From Georgenia faecalis (GTDB lineage: Bacteria > Actinomycetota > Actinomycetes > Actinomycetales > Actinomycetaceae): a stretch of 64,000 nt of DNA. The stretch spans positions 434,001-498,000 of the forward strand of contig NZ_CP033325.1 of the NCBI RefSeq assembly GCF_003710105.1, given 5' to 3'. Each line of letters starts with the position of its first letter. The stretch's first letter is position 1. Shown one piece after another: positions 25,849 through 34,039 of this stretch. The position numbers and the translations under genes are program-made. Below the pieces are notes generated by a model. That model had not been told where the DNA came from and searched no databases. It worked only from the letters and a program-made list of their open reading frames with translations.

Positions 25849-26825
25849 GCGGCGTCCGCCAGTTCCCGTCCATGCGAATTGCGCTTTCGATTGTGCAAGA
25901 TTCGATCCGACATCAGATAGATCAGGAGGGTGCATGTGGTGGCGATGCAGCTTCCAATTGTGTTGAGCGTGGCCCATGCGACCGTGATCAGGGCGGAGGC
26001 TGACCCTGCCCACAGGGCGACCGGTGCATGCGCCCACCGTCGGAGGTGCACAAGGCGCTGGTAGGTGTGCTCACGGTGAGCGACCGTGAGCGGAGCACGC
26101 CGGATCGCGCGCTTGACCAAGGTGACCGCAGTGTCCGCGCCGAAGATCATCAGCGGGGCCAGAATCAGCGACACAGGCGCCTGGCCCGTTGCAGCTAGGA
26201 GGACGCCGCCGGCGGCGAGTGCACCGAAAAGGTAGCTGCCGACGTCACCCAGAAACAGGCGGGCGTGCGGTGCGTTCCATGGGAGGAATCCGAGAGCGGC
26301 TCCTGCGGTGGCCGCGCCGATAACCGCCAGCTCGGGCCCGCCATGGACCGCGCCGACAAGTAACGCGGTTGCGCCCCACACGAGCATCGTGAGCGCGGTG
26401 ATGCCATTGATCCCGTCCATGAAGTTGACGACGTTGACGACCACGGGCATAGCAGCTGCTCCCACGGCCGCACCGGTCCAGCCGCCAAGGCTCAAGCCCG
26501 CCATGGCGCCGGTCGCTACTTGTGCGGCAAGTCGCGGTGCGGCGCCCACGGTGAGCCGGTCGTCGAGAAAGCCGACGACGGCCATGGCCAGCGCTGCCCC
26601 GACGACCGGCCAGGGGACTGGTTCGCCGAGAGCGGCGGCGACTGCAATCGCACTGGCTACTCCCAAAGCGCACGCGATGCCACCCCCGCGGGGGGTGGGG
26701 TTCACATGGGAAGACCGTGCATTTGGCCGATCGACGATATCGAAGCGAACGAGCGCCCGGCGGGTGATGGGCGCGCTTGCGGTGGTGAGGAGGACTGCCG
26801 CCCCTCCGATGAGCCACAGTTCCAT
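25845..26825 (-). CDS. Undecaprenyl-phosphate N-acetylhexosamine 1-phosphate transferase (WbpL/WecA-like)
   Basis: 326 residues, polytopic (about ten membrane segments), with the polyprenyl-phosphate transferase family blocks: RPNARSSHVNPTPRGGG near residue 35, VVGFLDDR, VVNFMDGINGI, LFLGDVGSYLFG and HREHTYQRL. This family transfers a sugar-1-phosphate from a UDP-sugar to undecaprenyl phosphate and so starts each repeat unit. The short length and SHxxPTPRGGG pattern fit WbpL more than WecA or MraY. It starts one base after the WbpM-like gene and overlaps the next gene by 4 bp. The likely donor is UDP-D-FucNAc or UDP-D-QuiNAc made by the neighbouring dehydratase and SDR. Confidence 0.9.
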   Translation of the reverse strand: MELWLIGGAAVLLTTASAPITRRALVRFDIVDRPNARSSHVNPTPRGGGIACALGVASAIAVAAALGEPVPWPVVGAALAMAVVGFLDDRLTVGAAPRLAAQVATGAMAGLSLGGWTGAAVGAAAMPVVVNVVNFMDGINGITALTMLVWGATALLVGAVHGGPELAVIGAATAGAALGFLPWNAPHARLFLGDVGSYLFGALAAGGVLLAATGQAPVSLILAPLMIFGADTAVTLVKRAIRRAPLTVAHREHTYQRLVHLRRWAHAPVALWAGSASALITVAWATLNTIGSCIATTCTLLIYLMSDRILHNRKRNSHGRELADAA

Positions 26826-26826
26826 C

Positions 26827-28623
26827 TCAGAACCCGGAGCGGTCGGTGCTCACGGCACTTGCCGATTGGTGGATGCCGTACCCGCCGAGCGTGGTCGTCG
26901 AGATAATCGAAGCGGGGTCGATGGCCGGGACCCTGACGTGCGAGATGAGCGGGTGGTGCGGCCGGTCGCCGGCCTCGTCCACGCTGAAGAGGTCCTCGTG
27001 GAGCTTCTCGCCGTTGCGGAGACCGGTGTAGACGATCTCGATGTCCTTGCCGGAGTGGGTGATGAGCCGCTGGGCGACATCGACGATCTTGACCGGCTCT
27101 CCCATGTCGAGGACGAGGACCTCGCCGTCGTTGCCGATGGCCGCCGCTTGGATGACGAGCTCGCACGCCTCGGGGATGGTCATGAAGAAACGGGTGACGT
27201 CGGGGTGCGTCACCGTCACGGGGCCGCCGGCCTCGATCTGGGCGTTGAAGGTGTGAAGCATCGACCCCCGCGAGCCGAGCACGTTGCCGAAGCGGACCGA
27301 CAGGTACCGGCCGCTGGCGTGGTGGGAGTGCCAGGCCGTGAGCTGCTCGGCGATGCGCTTGGTCCGGCCGAGCACGCTCGTCGGGTTGGCGGCCTTGTCC
27401 GTCGAGATGTTGACGAACTGGTCGACGCCGTGGAGGGAGGAGAGGTCGAGGAGGTGGTGCGTGCCGAGGACGTTGGTCTTCCATCCCTCGTCGGGGTACT
27501 GCTCGAGCATGGGGAGGTGCTTGAGCGCCGCGGCGTGGAAGACCACTTCGGGCTGGTGCCGGGCGAAGATCGCGGCGAGCGCCTCGCGGTCGCGGATGTC
27601 GCACAGCACCATGTCCGGGGTGTCGAGCAGGCCCTGGCCGTAGATGGAGAGCTGCACGCCGTGGAGGGCGGACTCGTCACGGTCGAGGAGGATGAGGTCC
27701 GCGGGGCCGAACGTGTGGACCTGGCGCGCGAGCTCGGACCCGATGGAGCCGCCGGCGCCGGTGATGAGGACGCGCTTGCCGGTGAGGTACCCGGCGATGC
27801 CGGAGACGTCCGTGCTGATCTGGCGGCGGCCCAGGACGTCGGCGATGTCGACGCGCCGGACGTCGCTGAGCTGCACCTGGCCGCCGAGCATCCGCGACAC
27901 GGGCGGCAGGACGAGCAGCGTCATGCCGGCGCCCTCGACGAGGTCGGAGATCTCCGAGATGAGCGACGTCTCCGCACTCGAGATGGCGAGGATGACGGTG
28001 GTGACGTCGTTCGCCCGGGCCACGGTGAGCAGGTCGTCCCGGCTGCCGAGGACCGGCACCCCGAGCATCCGGAGGTTGCGCTTGCTCCGGTTGTCGTCGA
28101 TGAGGCCGACCACGCGGAAGGGGGAGGTGGTGTCGGTGTCGATGAGCCGGAGGAGCTGGTAGCCGGCGTCGCCCGCGCCGTAGACGAGCGTGCGCTCGGC
28201 GTCCTCCGCCACGGTGCGGTTGCGTGACCGGAGCGAGCGGTAGGCCCACCGCCCGATCGCCATGAAGAGCAGCGCGAGCGCGGGCGACGTGATCATCAGC
28301 GCGCGGAACTCGCCGGTCGGACGGACGCTGATGAGATACAGCGCCACGCAGGCCGCGACCGCAGCGGTGGAGAGGGCGAGTCCGAGCACCTCCTCGAAGC
28401 TGCCCACGCGGTACCGGCCCTGGTATGCCTTGCGTGCCAGCCCGATGGTCACCTGCAGCACGCAGGCGAGCCCGAGGAATAGGAGGACGGCGGCCCACTT
28501 GCTGGCGTCGTCCGCGCCGAGCGCGTCGTAGCGCGTGGCGACCACGAAACCGACCGCCACGGCCCAGCTCGCGCAGTCCCAGAGGACCATCAACGCGCGC
28601 CGCAGCACCGGTCGGTCAAGCAT
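26827..28623 (-). CDS. Membrane-bound UDP-GlcNAc 4,6-dehydratase (WbpM/PglF-like)
   Basis: 598 residues from the ATG at 28623. The N-terminal part carries four membrane segments, followed by a first Rossmann-like domain (TLVYGAGDAGYQLLRL) and the catalytic SDR domain (VLITGAGGSIGSELARQ; VVFHAAALKHLPMLE; ISTDKAANPTSVLGRTKRIAE). In the active site the YxxxK position reads LxxxK instead of Tyr or Met. These enzymes convert UDP-GlcNAc to the 4-keto-6-deoxy intermediate used for QuiNAc, D-FucNAc or bacillosamine. It is the first gene of the polysaccharide operon, read leftward, and the region upstream (28624-28827) should hold its promoter. Confidence 0.92.
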   Translation of the reverse strand: MLDRPVLRRALMVLWDCASWAVAVGFVVATRYDALGADDASKWAAVLLFLGLACVLQVTIGLARKAYQGRYRVGSFEEVLGLALSTAAVAACVALYLISVRPTGEFRALMITSPALALLFMAIGRWAYRSLRSRNRTVAEDAERTLVYGAGDAGYQLLRLIDTDTTSPFRVVGLIDDNRSKRNLRMLGVPVLGSRDDLLTVARANDVTTVILAISSAETSLISEISDLVEGAGMTLLVLPPVSRMLGGQVQLSDVRRVDIADVLGRRQISTDVSGIAGYLTGKRVLITGAGGSIGSELARQVHTFGPADLILLDRDESALHGVQLSIYGQGLLDTPDMVLCDIRDREALAAIFARHQPEVVFHAAALKHLPMLEQYPDEGWKTNVLGTHHLLDLSSLHGVDQFVNISTDKAANPTSVLGRTKRIAEQLTAWHSHHASGRYLSVRFGNVLGSRGSMLHTFNAQIEAGGPVTVTHPDVTRFFMTIPEACELVIQAAAIGNDGEVLVLDMGEPVKIVDVAQRLITHSGKDIEIVYTGLRNGEKLHEDLFSVDEAGDRPHHPLISHVRVPAIDPASIISTTTLGGYGIHQSASAVSTDRSGF

Positions 28624-28827
28624 GGGGGAACCCGCCCGTTCCTCGAGAGTGGTGTGTCCTGACGGCGTGTGATCGGCGCCGTCATCACCTGTCGATAATA
28701 ATTCGGTCCCCCGCAGATCACTTTAGACCAAAGTCGCACGTCTGTCGGGCAGATATCACACATAGATCCGCTATTCGACCATTTTCGGGGGTGCGCCACG
28801 GTCAGGGAGAGGAGAGGATGGTCGACC
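28624..28827. promoter_or_regulatory. Divergent promoter region of the polysaccharide operon and the MFS gene
   Basis: 204 bp, clearly richer in A/T than the surrounding genes. It contains a TATTAT -10-like element on the minus strand (28694-28699) and a small dyad ACTTT-N5-AAAGT at 28720-28734. The ribosome binding site of the MFS gene (GGAGAGGA, 28810-28818) is at the right end. The transcription starts cannot be fixed. Confidence 0.5.
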
Positions 28828-30096
28828 GTGTCCCGCACCTCGCCCGGCCGCGCCGACGCCCCGCTGTTCCCCATGCGCAGCGTGGTGCTGGGCGCCTTCG
28901 TGCCCTCGCTCCTCTTCGAGATCGGCGCGGGCGCGATGATGCCCGTCATCGCCATCACGGCCACCGCGCGCGGCGCCACCCTCGCCGTCGCGGGGGTCAT
29001 GGCTGCGCTCCTGCCGATCGGCCAGATCCTCGCCGACCTGCCCGCCGGTGCGCTGGCCGCCAAGCTGGGCGACCGCCGCGCCATGCTGCTGGCCGGGGCC
29101 GTCGCGGCGGTGGGGTTCCTCGGCCTTGCGCTGGCGCCGAACCTCGCCGTCCTCGCCGCCAGCGTGCTGCTCACGGGGGCCTCCAGCGCGGTCTTCAACC
29201 TCGCCCGGCACTCCTACCTCACGGACATCACCCCGGCGCTGCAGCGTGCCCGCGTGCTCTCCACCCTGGCGGGCGTTCACCGCATCGGCTTCTTCATCGG
29301 GCCGTTCGCCGGCGCCGCCATCATCCACGGCGGGGACGTGCAGAACGCCTACTGGCTGGCCGTGGCGACGTCGCTGCTCGCCACGCTCGTCGTCGCCGCG
29401 GTCCGCGACGAGCCGACGGAGCGCGCCTCGCCGGGGGACAGTTCCGCGCACGCGGCGGCGGTACCGGGCGCGAAGCGGCCCACCATGCTCGCCGTGCTGC
29501 GCGAGCACCGGACCGTCTTCACCACGTTGGGGTTCGCGGTCCTGGCGGTGGGCGCGGTGCGTGGCGCGCGTCAGACGGTGCTGCCCCTGTGGGGGGAGCA
29601 CCTCGGCTTCGACCCGGCGGTGACCAGCGTGATCTTCGGGCTCGCCGGTGGCGTCGACATGCTCCTGTTCTACCCGGCCGGCAAGGTGATGGACCGGTTC
29701 GGGCGGCTGTGGATCGGGATCCCGTCGATGGTCGTCATGGCGGTCGGCCTGGTGCTCCTGCCCTTCGCCACCACGGTCGGCGCCGTGGCCGTGGCCGCCA
29801 TGGTGATCGGGCTCGGCAACGGCATGGGGTCGGGCGTCCTCATGACGCTGGGCGCCGACGTCGCCCCCGCCGGCCAGCGCTCGCAGTTCCTCGGGATCTG
29901 GCGCGTCTTCCAGGACACTGGCTCCGCCGTCGGGCCCCTCGTCATCTCGGCGGGCGCCGCGATCGGGTCGCTCGCGGCCGGCATCTGGGCGATGTCCGCG
30001 CTGGCCCTGGGCGCGGCGGGTGCCCTGGGCAGGTGGGTGCCCCGGTGGTCGGTCCACGCCAACCGAACCACCCGCCGTCGGGCCGGGATCGGCTAG
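28828..30096 (+). CDS. Major facilitator superfamily transporter
   Basis: 422 residues from GTG 28828, with GGAGAGGA about ten bases upstream. Twelve membrane segments are visible, in two halves joined by a hydrophilic loop (about 193-220). The loop between helices 2 and 3 has LGDRRAM, a version of the MFS motif GDRxGRR, and the second half has AGKVMDRFGRLW in the same place. The pattern fits drug or small-molecule exporters of the DHA group. The substrate is unknown. It diverges from the polysaccharide operon and there is no obvious functional link. Confidence 0.85.
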   Translation: MSRTSPGRADAPLFPMRSVVLGAFVPSLLFEIGAGAMMPVIAITATARGATLAVAGVMAALLPIGQILADLPAGALAAKLGDRRAMLLAGAVAAVGFLGLALAPNLAVLAASVLLTGASSAVFNLARHSYLTDITPALQRARVLSTLAGVHRIGFFIGPFAGAAIIHGGDVQNAYWLAVATSLLATLVVAAVRDEPTERASPGDSSAHAAAVPGAKRPTMLAVLREHRTVFTTLGFAVLAVGAVRGARQTVLPLWGEHLGFDPAVTSVIFGLAGGVDMLLFYPAGKVMDRFGRLWIGIPSMVVMAVGLVLLPFATTVGAVAVAAMVIGLGNGMGSGVLMTLGADVAPAGQRSQFLGIWRVFQDTGSAVGPLVISAGAAIGSLAAGIWAMSALALGAAGALGRWVPRWSVHANRTTRRRAGIG

Positions 30097-30218
30097 GGGA
30101 ATGCGCCTTCCGGTGGTGGTGCGCGGAGCGTGATGCGGGTCTCTCCCCGTTCCCATTGCGCCGGTGGGGTGGCTCTTTACGATTGCCCGGTTGGTGATGC
30201 GACGGTGATGGGTGATGT

Positions 30219-30584
30219 GTGGACGTAGAGGGCGAGTACGACGCCGGGCTTGACGAGCTTCGTGCAGCCGCGCGCCGGGACCGGCGTGGACGGGACGCCG
30301 CCGCCGGCATCAACACCTGGTCGGCCCGCTACATCACCTACGAGGGCTCCGAGCAGGGCCAGCGCTGGGAGCACCCGCGCGACGGCGCCGAGAGCTACCC
30401 CGCCGGGTGGGTCGTGACCCATGGCGGGAGCGACTGGCAGTCCGAGGAGTCGGCGAACCTCGACGAGCCGGGGGTCGCCGGCTGGACCCACGTCGAGGCG
30501 ACGGACCGACTGGTCGCGGCTGACGCCGTGCCTGCGGATGAGGTCGAGGACCCGTCCCTGGCCCCGCTCGACGACCGGGACTAG
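30219..30584 (+). CDS. Small hypothetical protein
   Basis: 121 residues from GTG 30219, with only a weak purine run upstream. The protein is soluble and acidic; a conserved-looking core reads GINTWSARYITYEGSEQGQRWEHPRD and GWVVTHGGSDWQSEES (each block shorter than a domain). It ends in a disordered acidic tail (SLAPLDDRD). I do not recognise the family. G/C bias at third positions agrees with a real gene on this strand. Its TAG stop shares the CTAG palindrome with the stop of the convergent gene at 30581-30817. Confidence 0.55.
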   Translation: MDVEGEYDAGLDELRAAARRDRRGRDAAAGINTWSARYITYEGSEQGQRWEHPRDGAESYPAGWVVTHGGSDWQSEESANLDEPGVAGWTHVEATDRLVAADAVPADEVEDPSLAPLDDRD

Positions 30585-30817
30585 GCGGCACTGACCTCCA
30601 CCGGGGGCGGGGTGGGGCTGGCGCCCGCGTCGGTGATCTCCAGGGTCTCCTCCGGGGTGAGGTTCACCCGGAGGTCGGCGATGGTGATCGCCACCCACTG
30701 CTCGTAGTGGCTGATGCTCGCGATGGCTCCGGAGATCTCGGGCTCGTGCCCACGGACGTGCGCTCGCGCACCGAGGTGCGCCCGGGTGAGCTGGCTGGCA
30801 GCGATGGTCGTCGTCAT
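30581..30817 (-). CDS. Small hypothetical protein, possible beta-barrel fold
   Basis: 78 residues from the ATG at 30817 (MTTTIAASQLTRAHLG), chosen because AGAGGA lies just upstream; an in-frame start at 30874 has no such site. The sequence alternates short hydrophobic and polar strands (HVRGHEPEISGAIASISHYE, VAITIADLRVNLTPEETLEI), which suggests a small OB- or SH3-like barrel. Family not recognised. It is convergent with the gene at 30219-30584 and their stop codons overlap within CTAG at 30581-30584. Confidence 0.55.
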   Translation of the reverse strand: MTTTIAASQLTRAHLGARAHVRGHEPEISGAIASISHYEQWVAITIADLRVNLTPEETLEITDAGASPTPPPVEVSAA

Positions 30818-30985
30818 GGCCCGTCCTCTGCTCGCGTCGGACGCGTCATTGCGCCCGACTTGGAGCGTACTCAAGGAGCCGTTCGTCGCACGTCAGGGGC
30901 CTCACCTGTAGACAAAGGTGTAACGGCGGGCGGTCCGGCCGCGGGCGCCCGGCTGTCCGCCGGGGCGCTCCGGCCGGCGCGCGGC

Positions 30986-31660
30986 TCAGCCCCAGGGCAT
31001 GCCGTACTTCTCGACGAGCGCGGCGATCTCCGCGTCGGTGAGCAGGCGGGCGTCGGTCCGCGCCCCCAGCAGCAGCTGGGTCCGGGCGGCCTCCTCCACC
31101 TCGATCGCCCGGTCGACCGCCTCGGCGACCGTCCGTCCGGCCACGACCGAGCCGTGGTTACCCAGCAGCACCCCGTGGAAGCGCAGCGGGTGCTGGCGCA
31201 CGGCCTCCGCCTGGGCGGGGTCGCCGGGCGGGGCGTAGGGGACGAGCGGCACGTTGCCGACCCGCATGAGCACGTACGGCGTCAGCGGCGCGAACGCCGT
31301 GTGCTCCCGCCACGCCGGCAGGCACGACGCGGCGACGGCGTGGGGGGAGTGGAGGTGGATGACGCAGCGGTAGGCGTCGTCCCGCGCGTACATCGCCAGG
31401 TGGAGCGGCGCCTCCTTCGTCGGGCGCGGCCCCGGCGCGGCATCGCCCGCCCCCGCATCGCCGGCCCCGGCGGCGGAGCGGTCGTCGAGCGTCGTGCGCG
31501 CCATCTGCTCGCGCTCGAGGGTCGCCAGCGACGTCCCGCTCGCGCTCATCCACACCTCCTCGCCGGTGCGCACGGACAGGTTCCCCGAGCTCCCCGGGGA
31601 CATGCCGTAGGCGGCGAGGGCCCGCCCCGCGTCGAGGACGTCCTGCACCGGATCGCTCAT
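30986..31660 (-). CDS. otnC: Class II aldolase, 3-oxo-tetronate 4-phosphate decarboxylase (OtnC)
   Basis: 224 residues; ATG 31660 overlaps the otnK stop by 4 bp (ATGA), a clear coupling. Class II aldolase/adducin fold with the metal-binding histidines in CVIHLHSPHAVAAS and LLGNHGSVVAG, and the catalytic-acid region TKEAPLHLAMYARD. Substrate phosphate would be held by GMSPGSSGNLSVRTG near the N-terminus. OtnC releases carbon dioxide from 3-oxo-tetronate 4-phosphate to give dihydroxyacetone phosphate. Linkage to the DUF1537 kinase supports this over fuculose- or ribulose-phosphate aldolase. It is the last gene of the catabolic operon. Confidence 0.9.
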   Translation of the reverse strand: MSDPVQDVLDAGRALAAYGMSPGSSGNLSVRTGEEVWMSASGTSLATLEREQMARTTLDDRSAAGAGDAGAGDAAPGPRPTKEAPLHLAMYARDDAYRCVIHLHSPHAVAASCLPAWREHTAFAPLTPYVLMRVGNVPLVPYAPPGDPAQAEAVRQHPLRFHGVLLGNHGSVVAGRTVAEAVDRAIEVEEAARTQLLLGARTDARLLTDAEIAALVEKYGMPWG

Positions 31661-32907
31661 CCCAGCTCCTCCCAGGCGGTGGTGAAGAGGTCCACCGTGC
31701 CGAAGTTCCCCGACTTGAGCACGAGGTTGACGTCGTCGGCGCCGCGGCGGCGCCCGGTGAGCCAGGAGACGCCCGGGCTGAGCAGCTGGCCCACCTCGAG
31801 GACGGCGACGTCGAGGCCGTGCGCCACGCTGCCCGACGTCTCGCCCCCGGCCACGACGAGCTGGGTGGCCCCGGCGTCGGCGAGGCGCGGCGCGAGGGCG
31901 GCGAAGAGGCCCTCGACCACCGCAGAGGCGTCTGCCGTGACGGCGCGGCCGCGGGCGACGTCGTCGGGGTCGCCGACGGAGTAGACAAGCACGGGGCGGT
32001 CGGGGGCCTCGGCCCACCGCTCCTGCGCCCACGCGAGGAGCGAGTCCACCTGGCCGGCGGGGTCCGCCAGGACGGCGGCGACGTCGACCTTCACGTGCGG
32101 CAGGTGCTCGCGCGCCGCCTGCACCTGCGCCTGCGTGGCGCGCGAGGCGCTGCCGGCGAGGACCGCGCGGCGCCCCGGGACGGCGGTGATGGGCCCGAGG
32201 GTGCGCCCCGTCGGGGGCAGGCCCAGGGCGAGGCCGGAGCCGCCGGTGACCAGGCGGGCGTCCGCCGTCGCCCGGGCGATGACGGCGAGGTCGTCGTTGT
32301 CGAGGGCGTCGACGACGACGTACCGCGCGCCCGACTCCTCGAGCCGGGCGAGCTCCGCGCGCAGGGCGTCCTCCCCGGTGTGGACCACGCCGACGGGCAC
32401 CTCGGCGACCGGGTGCGCCGTCTGCGGGCGGAGCAGGTCGGCGACCCGCGAGTCCCACATGGGGTTGAGCGGGTGGTCCTTCATCGGGCTGCGGTCCAGC
32501 GGGTCGCTGCCGACGAACAGGTGGCCCTGGTAGACGGTGCGGCCGGCGTCGGGGAAGGCCGGGACGACGACGGCGCTGCGCGCCCCCGTCTCCTCGAGCA
32601 GGGCGTCGGCGATGGGGCCGATGTTCCCCTCGGGCGTGGAGTCGAACGTCGAGCAGTACTTGTCGTAGACCTGCGTGCAGCCGAGGCCGGCGAGCGCCCG
32701 CGCCGCCTCCCGGGCCTGCGCGACCGCTACGTCCGCCGGCGCCGAGCGGATCTTCAGGGCGACCACGACGGCGTCGTGGCCCGCGAGGCCCGCGAGGTCC
32801 TCCGCCGTCGGCACCCCGAGGGCGACGGCGGTCCGCAGCCCGCGGGCCCGCCAGTTCCCGGCGAGGTCGGTCGCCCCTGTGAAGTCGTCCGCGATCGCAC
32901 CGCGCAT
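31657..32907 (-). CDS. otnK: 3-oxo-tetronate kinase (OtnK, DUF1537 family)
   Basis: 416 residues from ATG 32907, preceded by GGGGAG at good spacing; a GTG at 32958 that overlaps the dctP stop is in frame but would precede the usual family start. The N-terminus MRGAIADDFTGATDLAGNW and the later YDKYCSTFDSTPEGNIG, VVAGGETSGSVAHGLDV and KSGNFGTVDLF are the DUF1537 marks. The enzyme phosphorylates 3-oxo-tetronate (or a related four-carbon acid) at C-4 with ATP. Together with OtnC it forms the core of known L-threonate/D-erythronate breakdown. It is preceded by a TRAP transporter in the same operon. Confidence 0.9.
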   Translation of the reverse strand: MRGAIADDFTGATDLAGNWRARGLRTAVALGVPTAEDLAGLAGHDAVVVALKIRSAPADVAVAQAREAARALAGLGCTQVYDKYCSTFDSTPEGNIGPIADALLEETGARSAVVVPAFPDAGRTVYQGHLFVGSDPLDRSPMKDHPLNPMWDSRVADLLRPQTAHPVAEVPVGVVHTGEDALRAELARLEESGARYVVVDALDNDDLAVIARATADARLVTGGSGLALGLPPTGRTLGPITAVPGRRAVLAGSASRATQAQVQAAREHLPHVKVDVAAVLADPAGQVDSLLAWAQERWAEAPDRPVLVYSVGDPDDVARGRAVTADASAVVEGLFAALAPRLADAGATQLVVAGGETSGSVAHGLDVAVLEVGQLLSPGVSWLTGRRRGADDVNLVLKSGNFGTVDLFTTAWEELG

Positions 32908-32954
32908 CAGCTGCTCCCCATCGTTCGTCGTCGTGCCGGGCGTGCCGTCGGCGC

Positions 32955-33962
32955 TCACGTGTCGTTCGAGCGGATCCGCTCGACCCAGTCCGCGACCTGC
33001 GGGTCGACGTGGTCGAGGACCTCCGCGGTGGCGTCGGCCCACTCGGCGCGGTCGATCTCGTGGAACTCGACACCGTGCTCGACGAGGAAGTCGACGTTGG
33101 CCTGCTGCTCCGAGATCGACGTCTCCTCGTACCACTCGGAGACGTCGTCGATCTCGGCGTCGACGATATCCCGCAGGTCCTCCGGCCAGGCCTCGTAGGC
33201 GTCCGCCCACACCTGGAAGTGGAAGTTGCCGTAGATGTGCTCGGTGCGGGTGACGTGCGGCGCGACCTCGTAGAAGGAGTTGAACCGGACGACGTCGGCC
33301 GGGTTCTCCTGGCCCTCGACGGCGCCCTGCTCGATCGCGGAGAACACCTCGCTCAGCGCCAGCGGCATGGGGCTCGCCCCGAGCGACTCCCAGGTGTCGA
33401 GGTAGGTCTGCTGGGTGGGCACCCGCAGCTTGAGGCCCTGGACGTCCGCGAGCTCGGTGATGGGGCGCTGGGTGTTGAGCACGCGCGGGCCCCGGTACAT
33501 CTGCCCGAGGAGGAGGAACCCGGTGTCCTCACGGATCGCCTCGATGATCTCCTCGCCGAGGGGGCCGTCCCACACCTCGAGGAACTGCTCCTCGTCCTCG
33601 TAGAGGAACGGCACGCCCTCGATCGCCGCGAGGCCGGTGTAGCGCTCGAACGAGCCGACCGACTCGATGACCATGTCGACGGCCCCGAACTCGAGGCCCT
33701 CCTGCATGTCCTCCCAGCTGCCGAGCTGGGCGGCCGGGTACACCTCGATGCGCACGTCGCCGCCGGAGACCTCGGCGACCTGCTCGGCGAGGCGCTGGGC
33801 GGCGCGGTCCTGGAGGCTGCCCGTCCCGTAGGAGTGGCCCAGGCGCAGCAGGAGATCCGGCTCGGCGTCGTCGGGCGTGGCGGCGCAGCCGCTGAGGAGG
33901 AGGGCGGCGCCCGCCACGGGGGCGACGAGGCGAGGGTGGAGCGAGGTCGTTCTCTTCCCCAC
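32955..33962 (-). CDS. dctP: TRAP transporter substrate-binding protein (DctP)
   Basis: 335 residues from GTG 33962, with AAGGAG six bases upstream. A lipoprotein signal (PVAGAALLLSGCAA, lipobox LSGC) anchors the binding protein to the outside of the membrane, as expected in a Gram-positive. The DctP fold is seen in LRLGHSYGTGSLQDRAAQRLAEQV, MVIESVGSF, the substrate-carboxylate arginine region QGLKLRVPTQQ and VEGQENPADVVRFNSFYEV. The ligand should be an organic or sugar acid; the operon's kinase and aldolase suggest a four-carbon one. A 13-bp hairpin lies just upstream, after dctM. Confidence 0.92.
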   Translation of the reverse strand: MGKRTTSLHPRLVAPVAGAALLLSGCAATPDDAEPDLLLRLGHSYGTGSLQDRAAQRLAEQVAEVSGGDVRIEVYPAAQLGSWEDMQEGLEFGAVDMVIESVGSFERYTGLAAIEGVPFLYEDEEQFLEVWDGPLGEEIIEAIREDTGFLLLGQMYRGPRVLNTQRPITELADVQGLKLRVPTQQTYLDTWESLGASPMPLALSEVFSAIEQGAVEGQENPADVVRFNSFYEVAPHVTRTEHIYGNFHFQVWADAYEAWPEDLRDIVDAEIDDVSEWYEETSISEQQANVDFLVEHGVEFHEIDRAEWADATAEVLDHVDPQVADWVERIRSNDT

Positions 33963-33984
33963 GGGAAGCTCCTTCGGTGTGCGG

Positions 33985-34014
33985 GGCGGGCGGGGGCGGT
34001 GGCCCCCGCCCGCC
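33985..34014 (-). terminator. Perfect 13-bp hairpin between dctM and dctP
   Basis: Arms GGCGGGCGGGGGC (33985-33997) and GCCCCCGCCCGCC (34002-34014) with loop GGTG. It lies inside the operon, in the only long gap, 23 bp ahead of dctP. It may be a partial terminator or an mRNA-stabilising stem that sets different dctM and dctP levels; sequence alone cannot decide. Confidence 0.6.
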
Positions 34015-34039
34015 GGGAGAGCGAGGTGTCGGTGCTCGG

